From Ursus arctos (Eukaryota > Chordata > Mammalia > Carnivora > Ursidae): a DNA stretch of 64,000 nucleotides. Numbering within the stretch: the first letter of the stretch is position 1; each line of letters begins with the position of its first letter. The notes beneath the pieces are model-generated. The model saw only the letters and a program-made list of their open reading frames with translations, did no database searches and had not been told where the DNA came from. Of the stretch, positions 21,643-32,792 are shown in pieces. Location of the stretch: NCBI RefSeq assembly GCF_023065955.2, contig NW_026623100.1, positions 66,468,727-66,532,726 on the forward strand, written 5' to 3'. The position numbers were made by a program, and so were the translations under genes.

Positions 21643-24106
21643 GTGGGAGTTGCCTGTGAGGAGGAGCTGCAGGAGCTCGGAGTTCTATGCAACAGTGAGC
21701 CCTGCACCTCAGAGGGAGTCAGCTCCACCCTGTGGCTTTTCCACACCATCCACACGGGTTGCACAAGTGCGTGCTCTGTAAGGCATCTTTACAGAAAGCT
21801 GTCCACCGTGGCTCAGTTCCCTACAGTCAGTATTCTCAATCACAAAGGCAAAAGTTGAGGATGAGGCAGGACCTAGAGGTGAGCAGCTTTTGTTCTAGTG
21901 GGATCGGGCTCTGTGGACTGTATGTGGTTCTGGGGAAATCCTGTCCCATTGCTCTCCATGGCCCACTGCCCTCCTCCTGGAGGGTAGCATTTCTCAGAGC
22001 TCTGTCTCACCTCAGTGGGTAAGTGGGACACTCCTAGGCAGGACCGCTCTGGCTCCACCCCAGAAGAGAGGAATAGGGAAACTTAGTTATACAATTCTAA
22101 CACAAAGAAACAGTAAGGGGAACGTTTTTCTTTCCAGAAAATTTGCTATGATCTTTCTACCCCAGTACCAAGTGCTTTCGTTTTTCCAGCTCCTTTATCA
22201 ACCTGTGCTCCCAGGTATAAACAAGACTGTGGGAAGTCACCAGCATCCCTTATGGAGAGCCATTTCCAGAAAGTGACTGGGGTTTAGGAATGAGTGCGTG
22301 GTAAGGAGGCAGCGGGGGTAAGTTTAGCTAAGGCAAAGCAGGAGTTCAGGGGCTTGAGGGGCTAGTGAAGGAAGATGATTTGTGTGGTTAAGCTGGGTGG
22401 GCGGTGATGCAAACACCCATCTCAGAAACTGGCAGAGAAGAAGAGAGAAGGGTAGAGGCCCAAGAGGATCTGAAGGGGCCAGGCTCTTGAGCAACCTGTC
22501 TTGTGAGTGCAGAAGCTCTTGGTGCACTGTCACACCCACTGCCCAGCTTTGAGACTCACCACAGGCTCGGGAGGTGTAAATGGTGTAATGAGATGTAATT
22601 CCGAGAGATGACCCCACTTGTCTGTGGTCACATAGCCATGAGCTGGCTCTTAGATTGAGATGGGCTGACTCCAGTTCTAAGATTCTTTCTGTCCCAAATA
22701 GCACTGTGTCCTTTAGCCAAGACAAGGGGCCCTTATTCTCCCACAGACAGAAGGAAGGGGAGGGAGGAGACTGAGGAACACAGAAAGACTGAGTTGTCAG
22801 GGGCTGAGGTAAGGTGAGGAGGAGAGAAGAGGGGAGCTGAGGAAGATCTGTCCCGGATCTCCAAGCAGCTGAGAGGTGGGAACAGGAGTCAGGTTTTACA
22901 AATTCAGAGTGGGATCAAGTCACCAAGGTGGGTGGTCAAGGGACACCTTTACCTAAAGCTTAGGTGACTTTGGCTATACATGGGGGCCTCACTGCCCATC
23001 AGCCAATAAAATCCCTAGTGGCATTTTCCTAGTGAGCATTTACCCAAGGCATTGAGAGCGGAGGGGCACTGAGCTAGGAAGCCTGTTTTCATTTTCCCCT
23101 GTTCCACCTAACTGTGTCACCTTGGGCAAATCATTTGGAAAATATGGGAAAACAAGAACCAAATATAAGAAGTCTGGCTCTGTGCCTTCCCAACCTCTCT
23201 ATCCACTTTTTTTCATCACTCTCTTGACTGCTGGAGAGAGAATGATTATAGGTATCACATGGACCCTTTCTTGTCATAAAATTCAAGAAAATACTGAAAT
23301 CCAGGCCACTGAGCCCTCCCCTTAGAGAGCGGGCTCCCTTTTACACCTCCTAAAACAAGGCTTTTCACTAAGTAAGACTCAGTAATCATCTCCCAACCAG
23401 CATTGGCGTGACTTTCCTTTGCTGCAGGCAACTGCCTAGAGGATTCCTTCTTTATAATCTTTCTATGAATGATTTAGGAGTAAGTACCTTCTCTGTTTGC
23501 ATCTGGAGGAATAAGAACATAACAGAGAAATGAAAAAGCTGTGGTGTATCCAAAAATAACACCCAGATATGTTGGCTTCCCAGTTCACCTTTCTATATCA
23601 ACCAACTCTTTCTTGATCTGCTTCACACACAGAGGCAGACAGGGATCCCCAATGTCCCAATATCAGGGATCAGTTACCAAACTGTGTCAGACTCACTGCA
23701 ATGAGGTGGCCCCGCAGAACTAGGGTTCCTAATTCTTCCCCATTCTGATGGGCCTGGTCCTAACTCCTTGCCCACTGCAGGTGCCCTGCAGTCACATGCT
23801 CTTGTCAAGTGATCTGCAGCTCCAGGCTGCACACTCTGCAGAAGAGAACAGGGGGGAAACAGAAAGAAAGAAAATACGGCTTTCTCCTGGGAACCTCACA
23901 ACCTCCCAGCTTACCAAGCAACCACCGTGTTACCTGCCTGCAGAGCACTGGCCCACAGAACACGCTCTCAGGTCAACCTCCCCTCCCTTTGGTGCATCGA
24001 AGAGAAATCATACTTGCTGAGGGGATCTGCTCATGTCTCCCCCTGGTTCAGAAGTGCAGATGTGTGACCACAGGACAGGAAAGGACACTGATGAAAAGGC
24101 TGAATG
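21642..24106. other. mostly unique non-coding stretch
   Basis: A weak sense MIR trace lies at 23,085-23,135 ('aactgtgtcaccttgggcaa') and another possible trace at 22,590-22,700. No exon, RNA gene or young transposon was recognised in about 2.5 kb, the longest repeat-poor part left of the CpG island. Confidence 0.4.
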
Positions 24107-24122
24107 TCTCTCTCTCTCTCTC
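24107..24122. repeat. (TC)n short tract
   Basis: Eight perfect TC repeats in otherwise unique sequence. Confidence 0.85.
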
Positions 24123-24411
24123 TAAATAGTGAGGCCCACGGACTGCAGAGCCTTTGTACCAGGCTCAGCTTCCTCTGCCTCCAAACTTTGTGACTCACAG
24201 TCTGTGTGCAGAGTGAGGCAGCTGAGCAGGCCTCAGGTTAAATCCGGAACTTGCTCTTCTCCCAACACTCACCAGTCAGGTGCCACCTGAGCCCCTACCT
24301 GGCTGTGGGGATGGGAGGTGAACACAGCTCCAGTGTTTTGGCTGGTCCTACGTAGCTGCCAGAACCCAGGACCTGGGTCCTGATGGACTTATGTCCATCG
24401 GAATCACATTT

Positions 24412-24425
24412 CTCTCTCTCTCACT

Positions 24426-24463
<38 letters not shown>
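24412..24463. repeat. (TC)n-(AC)n compound microsatellite
   Basis: A short TC run leads into about 18 AC repeats (24,428-24,463). Confidence 0.95.
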
Positions 24464-24464
<1 letters not shown>

Positions 24465-24779
24465 CTAGCTCAGAACATCTGGATTCTCTGTAAGGCAGTT
24501 GATTTCTAGACTGGTCTGGGTCTCCAGTGCTCCATTCATTAAAGATGCAGTGTGAGACCCAAAGTGCTCTCTTTTCTCTAACCACTCTGCCTCCAAACCA
24601 GAGAAATGCCTGGCAAATTTTTAAAGCAGAACTGTGCATCAGGAGGGTCTGGCTAACTGTTGCACATCAGTTGAGGGGATGGCTGGGGAAGGGAAGAAGA
24701 GAGGTTGGGGGGGGGGAGCAGCCAGGAGGTGGCCGACTCCCCACAGCTGCGCTCTACGCTCAGCAGCGTCTCCTCCCTT

Positions 24780-25900
24780 CATCACTGCGGAGGGCAAATC
24801 TGGAAGTTCGGGAACCTGGGACCCGCGGGCGGCAGGGGCGGACAGAGGCCACGTACATCCAGGGGCGGCGACAAGAGGCTCCCAGGACTGGCTCTCGCAC
24901 CGGCGCCGCCCCCCTCATCCTCCCGGCCCGGCGTAAGGCAGACAGCGAGCTCTCCCCGCAATCCCAGACCGGCTTCCCGCATAAAACTCCCTGGCGCAAC
25001 CCGCTTTTGTTAATTCTGCAAATGCTGTCACACGACCACCTCCACCAACGCTCCCCGCCTGCTCGGCTCCAAGGGAGACCCGCTCTCCCCACAACACAGC
25101 CGCTCGGGATCACCCCAGCCCCCCGCCCCCCGACGGACCACCGCCCACCCGCCCCACGCCCGCAAACGACCGGCCCGAAGGACTTCCGAGGACCCCAGGG
25201 TCCCCCGCCTTAAGCATCTTTGTCCTCTCAGCGCAGCAGCGCGCGCACAGAACGACAGAAAGAACCCAGCCGGGCACCGAGTCCGCGCCCCCTGGCCTCG
25301 CCGGGCCCCGCAGGGGGACAATGGTGCGCCCCCCGCAAGTTTGCGAGCCCGGAGGCAGAGCCCTCCTTACCGTACATCTCCGCGGGGCGAGCGCCTCCTG
25401 GGAGGCCGCGTCGCCGTGTCGCCTGCAGCCAGCCCCGGCGGCGCCTGCCTTTCATTCACAGCCTGGGCGGCGGATGGCGGCGGCCGGCGGAGGCCGGGGC
25501 GGGGCGGGAGCGCGAGCGAGGGCGGGACGCGGAAGGGCCGGAGCCGGGAGCCGCTCGCCCATTCAGCCGCCCAGGCTGAGCGCGGCGGGCCTCCGCTCGG
25601 GTTGCTGGGCAGGGCCGCGCCGGGAGGGGAGGAGGCTATGCTAATGAGACGTCCCTCCCCCTGGCGCGGCCACTGCCAGGACGCCCCGACCCCCGGCCCC
25701 GCCCCGCCCCAGGCAAATTCCCGCCCTCCGCCTGCTGCGGCCCCGGCAGCCTCCCCAGCGAACCCCAAGATGCGCCTTTCCCAGCCTGTCGCTCCCAGGT
25801 CCTGGGCGGTGCGTTTTTCAGCTGCAGCGTTCTTCGGGGGAGTCGCCCACCCAAATTCCCTGCTCCTGTCGGAATGCGCAGGCCGACAGCTAACATCGCC
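24780..25900 (-). promoter_or_regulatory. CpG-island promoter (probably minus-strand gene start)
   Basis: CpG density and GC content are far above the rest of the window, with no repeat content. GC boxes cluster: ccggggcggggcgggag at 25,494-25,510 and a double box gccccgccccgcccc at 25,696-25,710. An octamer-like atgctaat lies at 25,638-25,645 and a palindromic gacgtc at 25,648-25,653. A good splice-donor match on the minus strand at 25,370 suggests transcription leftwards, with 25,400-25,720 as core promoter plus first exon. The Pro/Arg/Gly-rich open frames across the island are what GC-rich DNA produces by chance. Orientation is an inference, and a bidirectional promoter is possible. Confidence 0.75.
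25371..25560 (-). other. candidate first exon on the minus strand
   Basis: Read on the minus strand, sequence from the GC-box cluster runs to gcggagATGTACG and then directly into GTAAGG, a strong donor (donor GT at plus 25,370-25,369). If the ATG at 25,377-25,375 is the start, only Met-Tyr and one base (G) of codon 3 are in this exon. Soluble guanylate cyclase beta-1 (GUCY1B1) opens Met-Tyr-Gly and is one family that would fit. However, I found neither its second exon in the 25 kb downstream nor the neighbouring alpha-subunit gene in the 38 kb upstream, so no gene name is assigned. The exon may equally be entirely untranslated. The upstream boundary is a guess. Confidence 0.4.
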
Positions 25901-27251
25901 CCTAACCCGTGGGTCCCCAGTGTCAGCAGGGGCTCCCGAAGCTGCAGGTGTACCCCCCACCCCCCATTTGTCCAGGTTGCGTAGGCTGAGCCAGGGGACT
26001 CAAGGAAGAGGGACTGTGGAATAACTCTCTTCCCTTCCTTGGCTCCCTTAGCGAAGCCCCATTCCCTAATCAAGAACTCTGCTGTGGCCCTCCCAGCCAG
26101 TCCTCAGCCGGGTGCTTGCTACCAATGAGCGTCCTTCCTGGGCCAAGTACGCGGGGAAACGCACCCCACACCATTCCCTAAGTGCTGCAGGAAGCCCGCT
26201 TGCTTTCCCTCTCCCAGATTATACGTGTAATTCACACTTTTTGCGCCCAGGATCCTCTCTACTTGTGCCACAGGCCGACTTCACCCTCTATGACCACGTG
26301 AGAAACAGACCCAAGGCAAAAGGCTCACGCCCCACACCCTGATGACATCTTCTGGCCTAGCCCAGGGCTTCCCTAAGGCTTCTCCATCCAGCCTCCTCTG
26401 CATCTCACACATTCACCTGGCCTTCCTTTCAGCACCTATTCCTTAGTTTCTCCTCTTGCCCCATGGTTGAGGTTTTTGTCCCCTAAAGCAGGAATAAAGG
26501 AGGTAACAAGCTTAAAGGTGGTGCGATGTCTCCCATTTTACAGAAGAGGAAACTGAGGCGGTTAATTTGTGTTCTTCTTCCTAGATCCTGAGCTGTGTGT
26601 CTGCAGGCCAGTCATCCACCCTCTCTGAAACCTCAGCTTCCTGCAGGACTATTGGGAAGTTTATATAAAACCTACATGAAAGTACACAGTGGGAAATCAC
26701 ACAGTTATTTTCTTTCTTTCCTTCCTCACCCAAGGCAGGGAACAGAACTGGAGGGAGTTGCTGGACTCTTGGGACAGTGCTCTCCCTATTGTACCCCAAA
26801 CTCAAGTTTCCTATTTCTCTCTGGCCTCAGCATCTCCTCCTACTCCCTTGCTGTTTTCAGGTTTTGTTCCTGTTCCTTTACCTGTCTTAGCAGCACATGT
26901 GAGTGCTGGAACCCCTTCCCCCCCCCCCAAAACCCTGGGAGGGTTCCCGGATCTCACATTTAGTCTAGACCCTCAGATGACTTACAAAGAAGCCCAGTCT
27001 CTATTCTCCAGTTTTAGGAGCTCAGGTGGCTCTGAGATCTGCTGAGAGTCAGACCTGAACCAGGGCAGAAAGGAAAATGTGGAATCAAGCTTGGTCTGGA
27101 CACCTGGAATACTCCCAGCCCACAGTTCCATTCAGCACAAAATATACTCATTATGCCTGCAGCACAGTGGCAAATGCGTTGTCTTCATGGAGTGAAATGT
27201 CTGGCAGGTGTCATTTCCATATGAGGAAAGTGGGTGGGGGCACAATCTTCT
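25901..27251. other. unique stretch right of the island
   Basis: A weak antisense MIR trace lies at 26,520-26,570 ('cccattttacagaagaggaa') and a C run at 26,917-26,927. No exon recognised. Open frames to 122 codons have no domain. Confidence 0.4.
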
Positions 27252-27263
27252 GGCTCACAGTTT

Positions 27264-27510
27264 TGTTTTTTCTTTTTTAAGATTTTATTTATTTATTTAT
27301 TTATTTATTTGAGAGAAAAAGACAGAGACAGAGAGAGAATGGCAGAGCACAGGTGCATGAGCAGGGGGAGGGGGAGAGAAAAGGGAAGGGAGAGGGACAA
27401 GGAGACTCCCCGCTGAGCACAGAGCCCTGATGCGGGCTCCATCTCATGACCCTGAGATCATGACCTGAGCTGAAATCAAGAGTCAGATGCTTAACCAACT
27501 GAGCCACCTA
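27264..27510 (-). repeat. CAN-SINE, antisense, with target-site duplication
   Basis: Tail with a (TTTA)n expansion, GA-rich middle, 'catgaccctgagatcatgac' and head 'aactgagccaccta'. The duplication ggctcacagttt is at 27,252-27,263 and 27,511-27,522, perfect. The subtype is older than the tgttccctctctcgctgg copies, although the duplication is intact. Confidence 0.97.
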
Positions 27511-27522
27511 GGCTCACAGTTT

Positions 27523-27729
27523 AAATATAAGGGCAGAAACCAAGAGTCCCAATATCCAGAATAATGTGCCCATGAAAAAACATAGAGCAGCTATCAGCTA
27601 TTTAGGTGAACTGTGGTAAGGAGGAAAAGGAGGAAAAGTCAGAATTGGGATTTCTATCTAACTAGGTTCTTTCTGTATCTGCAGAAACCCCGAACATGGT
27701 GATGAGTGTGGCAGGAAGAAAGTGGAGAA
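27523..27729. other. unique non-coding stretch
   Basis: No repeat or exon recognised. Confidence 0.35.
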
Positions 27730-27920
27730 GAAATAACATTTGCTGTGTGCACATTATGCGTTGGGTTCTGGGTCAGACGCTTTACACAGTTTATCTCAGA
27801 CAACACTCTCAGCAACCTTGCAAGGTCAATAGTGCGATTCCCATTTTGCACCTGGGAAACTGAGAGGTGAGATGACTTTAGTAAATATCAAGCAGGGATT
27901 CAAGCCCAGGACACTCTGCC
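27730..27920 (-). repeat. MIR SINE, antisense
   Basis: 'gctttacacagtttatctca', 'gattcccattttgcacctgg', 'gaaactgagaggtgagatga' and 'ggattcaagcccaggacac'. Confidence 0.8.
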
Positions 27921-30345
27921 CAGGACCCATTTTCTTCCCACCACACGGTGATGCCTTGCAGTCCACACTGATGTACATAGGACAACTGCATTTTAAATCG
28001 AGTAGTTCTTCACAGTCCAAAGGCCATGCCCCCTTCCTGCTCTTTTATCTGCTTTTTCTCCCCTTCTCATCTGTATTTCACCCCCTCCCCCCATTACTTG
28101 GGTTTGGAGGGTAGAGTGGAGAGAGTCTCAAGCTATCCAGACCAAAGCAGGTGCTGTAATTTTCACCCCTCCTAGGCCATCAGTGGTGGACCCCTGTGGC
28201 ATTAGCTGTTCCAGAGCCCAGAGGCATCTTGGGACCCGGTCGGTCAGGCTGGAGGAACTAAGTCTGAGGAAAGATCATTCCTCTTTAGCCAGAGTGCAGC
28301 CCGGGTAACACAATCACTCTGAGCAATGTACTTAGCTGCAACAGCTCAATGAGCCCCTGTGCCATGGGCGAGCACCACAATTTCCAGAGTTTCCATATAG
28401 ACCAAAGGCCACATTTCCCCGCATTTCAGAGAAAGGAGGGCTTAGAAGTGGGAGGCAATCCACAACCATGGCATAAAAACCAGGACCTCGCTTGCATCCA
28501 GGGCCCTGGCATCACACCAGGCCTGTCCTTCTGCCCAGGAGCCTGGCTTGTGATGTTCTAGCCTCACACAGCCACCCCAGCTCCACTGTGTCTGCTCAGG
28601 AGCCTCTCATCACTCCGTCAGCCGCACAAGCAGCCCGTGCTCTGGGCAGCAGCCCTGAGCAGCCTACAGCTTTAAAGAGCCTTCTGGAGGGAGGTGAAAG
28701 GGAAGAAGATGACAGGCCCAGGGGATACTGCTTCAAAGAAAAAAAAATGATGAGGCCTAGAGAAGGGTCCAGGGAGAACCAGGGGAAGACTGTGCCCCTA
28801 AGATTGTCACGTAGCTGATTAGTTGTGAAGCCCGAAATAGAACTCAGGATTCCTGACTCTGGGCCTGGTGACTTGAACCCCTGGCACTTCTCCCTTGAAG
28901 CAGCTACCTTGACCTACTTCTCAGAAGCCGCAGGGAAAGAACAGCCTATAAAAACAATACCCAAGTATGGGAGCAGGTGGGTATCCAAGGGCTGAAGAAT
29001 GCATTTCCACAACACAGAAAACAGCCCACAAGCCGGGTCAGTAGGACGTGCTCTTGGCCAGGTTCCTGGAAGCTGCCTTGGGCTGCAGGAGGGACACAGG
29101 GGGACAGGGCTGCCTGCTGCTGTAAGATCAGGGCCTGAGTGTCTGGGGTACAGAAGGCTATGGCAGACACATTTCCCCTCTAAACCAGATTTTGCCAGAG
29201 AGTGAGCGAAGTTTGAGGTATCGATTATTGACATGTCACGGTTTAAAAGCACTAAGCAAATTCTCCTGGTCACTGCCCTCTTCGCTGTCTTTGGTTCACC
29301 CCGTGTTTACCTTCCAGAGAAGAGTCAGCTTCCCTTCATTAGCTGCGGCTGCTTGTGGTCCCTGGAGAAGAGGCTCCTTTCCCATGTGAAGTTCAAATCC
29401 ATGTTCACTTGCTTCTAGTAAAAATCTCGGGGATTACCACGCCCTTTGCCCTGACTCTTCTGTCCTTTCACTCTGTCCTTGCTCCCGGCTGTCAGGAGCC
29501 ACCTGTTCCCCACTCATCACCTCCCATCTCCAGCTTATGTGATGCTTGCTTCCACTGAAAGACTTGAAGGCCTATGGTGTCATTTTTGTCCATTGAAAGG
29601 CATGGCTTAGAAGAAAGAAGGACATGGGAAGCAAATGGCTGGTCAGACAGATGATCTCAGAAGGTCAGATCTGGCTTTCCAGACCTTGGCTAAGGAGACC
29701 TGCATGGCACCACAGCCAGAAGGAACAGGTTTGCCCAGAGCCTGACCAACCCGGTCAAAGCTTGGTTTAAGCAAACTTGGAGGAGGGAGAAAAACCTGAT
29801 CACTAGGGAAGAATACAGAATGGACATGTGTGATGCTGAACTCTAAGACCGGAAAAGTGGCACCAGTGGGGGAAGAGCCCTGTGACTTCAGTGAGGCCAG
29901 ATGCCAACTCTCCACAGAAGCTACCCTGGCCTGCCTGAGCCAAACCCAGGCTCCCCAGCCTTGTCTATTCACAGCCTCGCTGTGAATTTGGCTTTGGAGA
30001 GACCTCTCCTTTTCTCCCAAAAGATGTCCAGCCTCTGGCAACCCTGCAGTTAGGAATCCCTGGCCATGCCCATTTCCCCCTCCCTGGACTCTGCTTGGCC
30101 ACAGGACCCCTCTTTGATACTCAGCTCCATTATCAGTTTTTAAATCTCTAACCCAGTTCTCACCTTTCTGGCTCAGGGATGACAGCTCAGTTCAGTCCCA
30201 TGACAGGATGCTCAGCAATTCTCAGGTGAAAATAATGGAGAAGCTCACCCATCTATATACCAACATGCATATAACAGAGAAAGTCAATTAGATTTTGAAC
30301 CCATCAGTATCTGATGCCTATTAGGTTAGGACTCAGTTGTGCTCT
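27921..30345. other. mostly unique non-coding stretch
   Basis: A possible antisense MIR trace lies at 28,795-28,890 ('gtcacgtagctgattagttg', 'gaactcaggattcctgact'). Otherwise there is no recognised repeat, exon or RNA gene over 2.4 kb. Open frames to 132 codons are not recognisable. Confidence 0.4.
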
Positions 30346-30490
30346 AATTTATGGGACATGCATTTATTGAGAGCATACTAGATGCAAGAGACTCTGTTAG
30401 AGAGCCTAAGAGAGAGAGAACTAAGAACACCCCTGCCTGCCATCCAGAAAATCCATGGTCTAGTAGAGAAGGTAAGTCAAGACAGAAAAA
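30346..30490 (+). repeat. ancient mammalian interspersed repeat
   Basis: 'catttattgagagcatacta', 'aaaatccatggtctagtaga' and 'gaaggtaagtcaagacaga' recall the unnamed repeat at 3,646 and 18,000. Confidence 0.45.
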
Positions 30491-30534
30491 TGACATATCA
30501 GAAGAGGGATCAAAATAGAGTGTCAGGACTCTGA

Positions 30535-31985
30535 AAACTGAAATGTTGCTTAAAGGAATTAAAGAAGACACAAATGAATGGAAAGACATTGTATTCATGG
30601 ACTAGGAAATTTAATATGAATGTTGAAATGCCCATAGTGTCCAAAACAATCTTTAGATTCAATGCAACCCCTATCAAAATTCCAACAACGTTTTTTTCGG
30701 AAATGGAAAAAAAATCCTAAAATTCATATGGAACCACAAAGACTGAATAGTCAAAGCAATCCTGAGGAAGCAGAATAAGTTGGAGGCATCACACTTCTTG
30801 GTTTCAAGCTATATTACAAAGCAATAGTAATCAAAACAGTATGGTACTGGCATAAAGATAGGCATATAAACCAATGGAATAAAATGGAGAGCCCAGAAAT
30901 AAACCCTCACATCTACAGTCAGATGACTTTCAACTAGGGTGCCAAGACCATTCAAGGGGAAACGCCAGTCTCTTCAACAAATGGTCCTGGGAAAATTGGG
31001 TACCCACATGCAAATGAATGAAGTTAGACACTTATTTTATACCAAACATGAAGATTGACTTTAAATGGATTAAAGACTTAAACACAGACCTGAAACTGTA
31101 ACGCTCCCAGAAGAAAGCATACTTAAGGAGGTTTTGACATTGATCTTAGCAATAATTCTTTGGATGTGATGCCAAAAGCATGAGTAACCAAAGCAAAAAT
31201 AAACAAATGGGACTACATCAAACTAAAAAGCTTTCGTACAACAAAGGAAACAATGAAAAGACAGCCTATGAAATGGGATAAAATAATTACAAACCATGTT
31301 CCTGGGATTAATATCTGAAATACACAAGGAACTCATACGACTTAACATCAAAAGAAGAAGAACCTGATTTGAAAATGGGCAAGGGGTCTGAATAGGCATT
31401 TCTCCAAAGAAGACATGCAAATGGTCAACAGGTATATGAAAAGATGCTCGACATCACTAACCATCAGAGAAACACAAATCAAACCGCAATGAGATACACT
31501 TCACATCTGTTATCTAAAAGACAAGAGATAACAAGTGTTGGAGAGCGTGTGGAGAAAAGGGAACCCTCGTGCACTGTTGGTGGGAATGTAATTTGGTGTA
31601 GCAAATATGGACACAGCGTGGGGTTACCAAACAAATTAAAAATAGCACTACCATATAACTCAGCAATCCCACTTCTGGATATATATCCAAGAGAAATGAA
31701 ATCAATATCTTTTTTTTTAAGATTTTATTTATTTATTTGACAGAAAGAGAGAGAGAGAGAGTGCAAGTAGGCACAGCAGTAGACTGAGGGAGAGGGAGAA
31801 GCAAGCTCCCCACTGAGCAGAGAGCCCCACATGGGGCTCAGTCCCAAGACCCTGCGGTCATGACCTGAGCCCAAGGCAGACACTGAAATCATGACCTTGA
31901 AGAGATGTCTGCACTCCCGTGTTCATTTTGCAGCATTATTCACAATAGCCAAGATATGGAAACAACCTAAGTATCAGCATATTGT
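30535..31985 (+). repeat. L1M ORF2-3' region, sense, interrupted by SINE
   Basis: Sense L1 order: 'gcaacccctatcaaaattcc', 'caaagcaatagtaatcaaaa', 'tggtactggcataaagatag', 'aacaaatggtcctgggaaaa', 'actccttg'-poor linker, 'gcactgttggtgggaatgta' and 'ttcacaatagccaagatatg'. This is the carboxy-terminal part of ORF2 plus start of the 3' UTR, broken by many stops and frameshifts, with no enzyme left. A SINE splits it at about 31,711. Confidence 0.95.
31711..31884 (-). repeat. CAN-SINE, antisense, 5'-truncated, inside L1
   Basis: T/A tail, gagagagagag, 'gaagcaagctccccactgag', 'ggtcatgacctgagcccaag', ending before the tRNA-derived head. Flanks gaaatcaatatct (31,698-31,710) and gaaatcatgacct (31,885-31,897) are the likely duplication, diverged at two or three positions. 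Confidence 0.9.
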
Positions 31986-32587
31986 TTGGTAGGAAGGATT
32001 ACAGGTACTTCCACATGACCCTATTTACAAAATAGGCCTTATTCCACAGGTGAGGAACCCATTTCTGTGATTATGCCAATCTCTGAGAACGTCTAGTCTA
32101 ATTCTGTACTCAAGAACTGAGGGAATAAGTATGGGGTGGGCTCAAGGGTTCTAGGGCCCACTGTGAAGTAGATGCTGGCCGCTTATGACCCGACCCCGTA
32201 GACCCGCACTCAGCCAGTAGGCAGTAGCAATATTAAGTGTTCTTAATATTAGTGTTATGTCAAAGTCATTGTCCAGTAACCCCTAAATGATCCTTTTTTT
32301 ATGGCCACAATCCCCTCTGGGAAGGGCAGAAGAAATATAAACAGTCTGTACTTGTGGTGGTACTGCAGTGTTGTTCCTCAAAGGTACCTGGACTTCCCCT
32401 TTATTCACGGAGTCTTGGGTCTAGCCGTTTGTTGTGAGGCTGCCACTCTATTGTAAAGACTGGAGCCACACATTTTTTTCAGCAGACCAGGTGTTCAGTT
32501 TTCAAATTTTTGAATTATTTATATTAAAAAATTTAAATCAAATGGGATCCTAGTGACTGATAATTTATTTTAGTATAAAAAATCCTT
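31986..32587. other. unique non-coding stretch
   Basis: No repeat, exon or RNA gene recognised. AT-rich toward 32,520. Confidence 0.4.
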
Positions 32588-32781
32588 GGGGCGCCTGGGT
32601 GGCTCAGTCGTTAAGCATCTGCCTTCAGCTCAGGGCGTGATCCCGGCGTTCTGGGATCGAGCCCCACAACAGGCTCCTCTGCTGGCAGCCTGCTTCTTCC
32701 TCTCCCACTCCCCCTGCTTGTGTTCCCTCTCTTGCTGGCTGTCTCTATCTCTGTCAAATAAATAAATAAAATCTTTAAAAA
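32588..32781 (+). repeat. CAN-SINE with target-site duplication
   Basis: Young subtype close to consensus, including 'gggcgtgatcccggcgttct' and 'tgttccctctcttgctgg'. The duplication aaaaaatcctt is at 32,577-32,587 and 32,782-32,792. Confidence 0.98.
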
Positions 32782-32792
32782 AAAAAATCCTT

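Noticed and set aside
24704..24718. G-run as a quadruplex or regulatory element
   Set aside because: It is a single G run of about ten bases without the additional nearby G tracts needed for a confident quadruplex call.
24527..25213. 228-codon plus-strand open frame entering the CpG island
   Set aside because: Product is Pro/Arg-rich with no recognised domain. GC-rich DNA is poor in stop codons, and the frame crosses the AC-tract flank into the promoter region.
25228..25455. Assigning the island's first exon to GUCY1B1 outright
   Set aside because: Only Met-Tyr plus one base would be coded here. The second exon and the expected neighbouring alpha-subunit gene were not found, so the name rests on a three-residue match from memory.
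25341..26024. 227-codon plus-strand open frame and its minus-strand counterpart across the CpG island
   Set aside because: Both strands are open at once, as expected from high GC. Composition is low-complexity Ala/Gly/Arg/Pro and no family is recognised.
30535..31985. L1 ORF2 as a functional reverse-transcriptase gene
   Set aside because: Only the 3' part is present, with stops, frameshifts and an inserted SINE.
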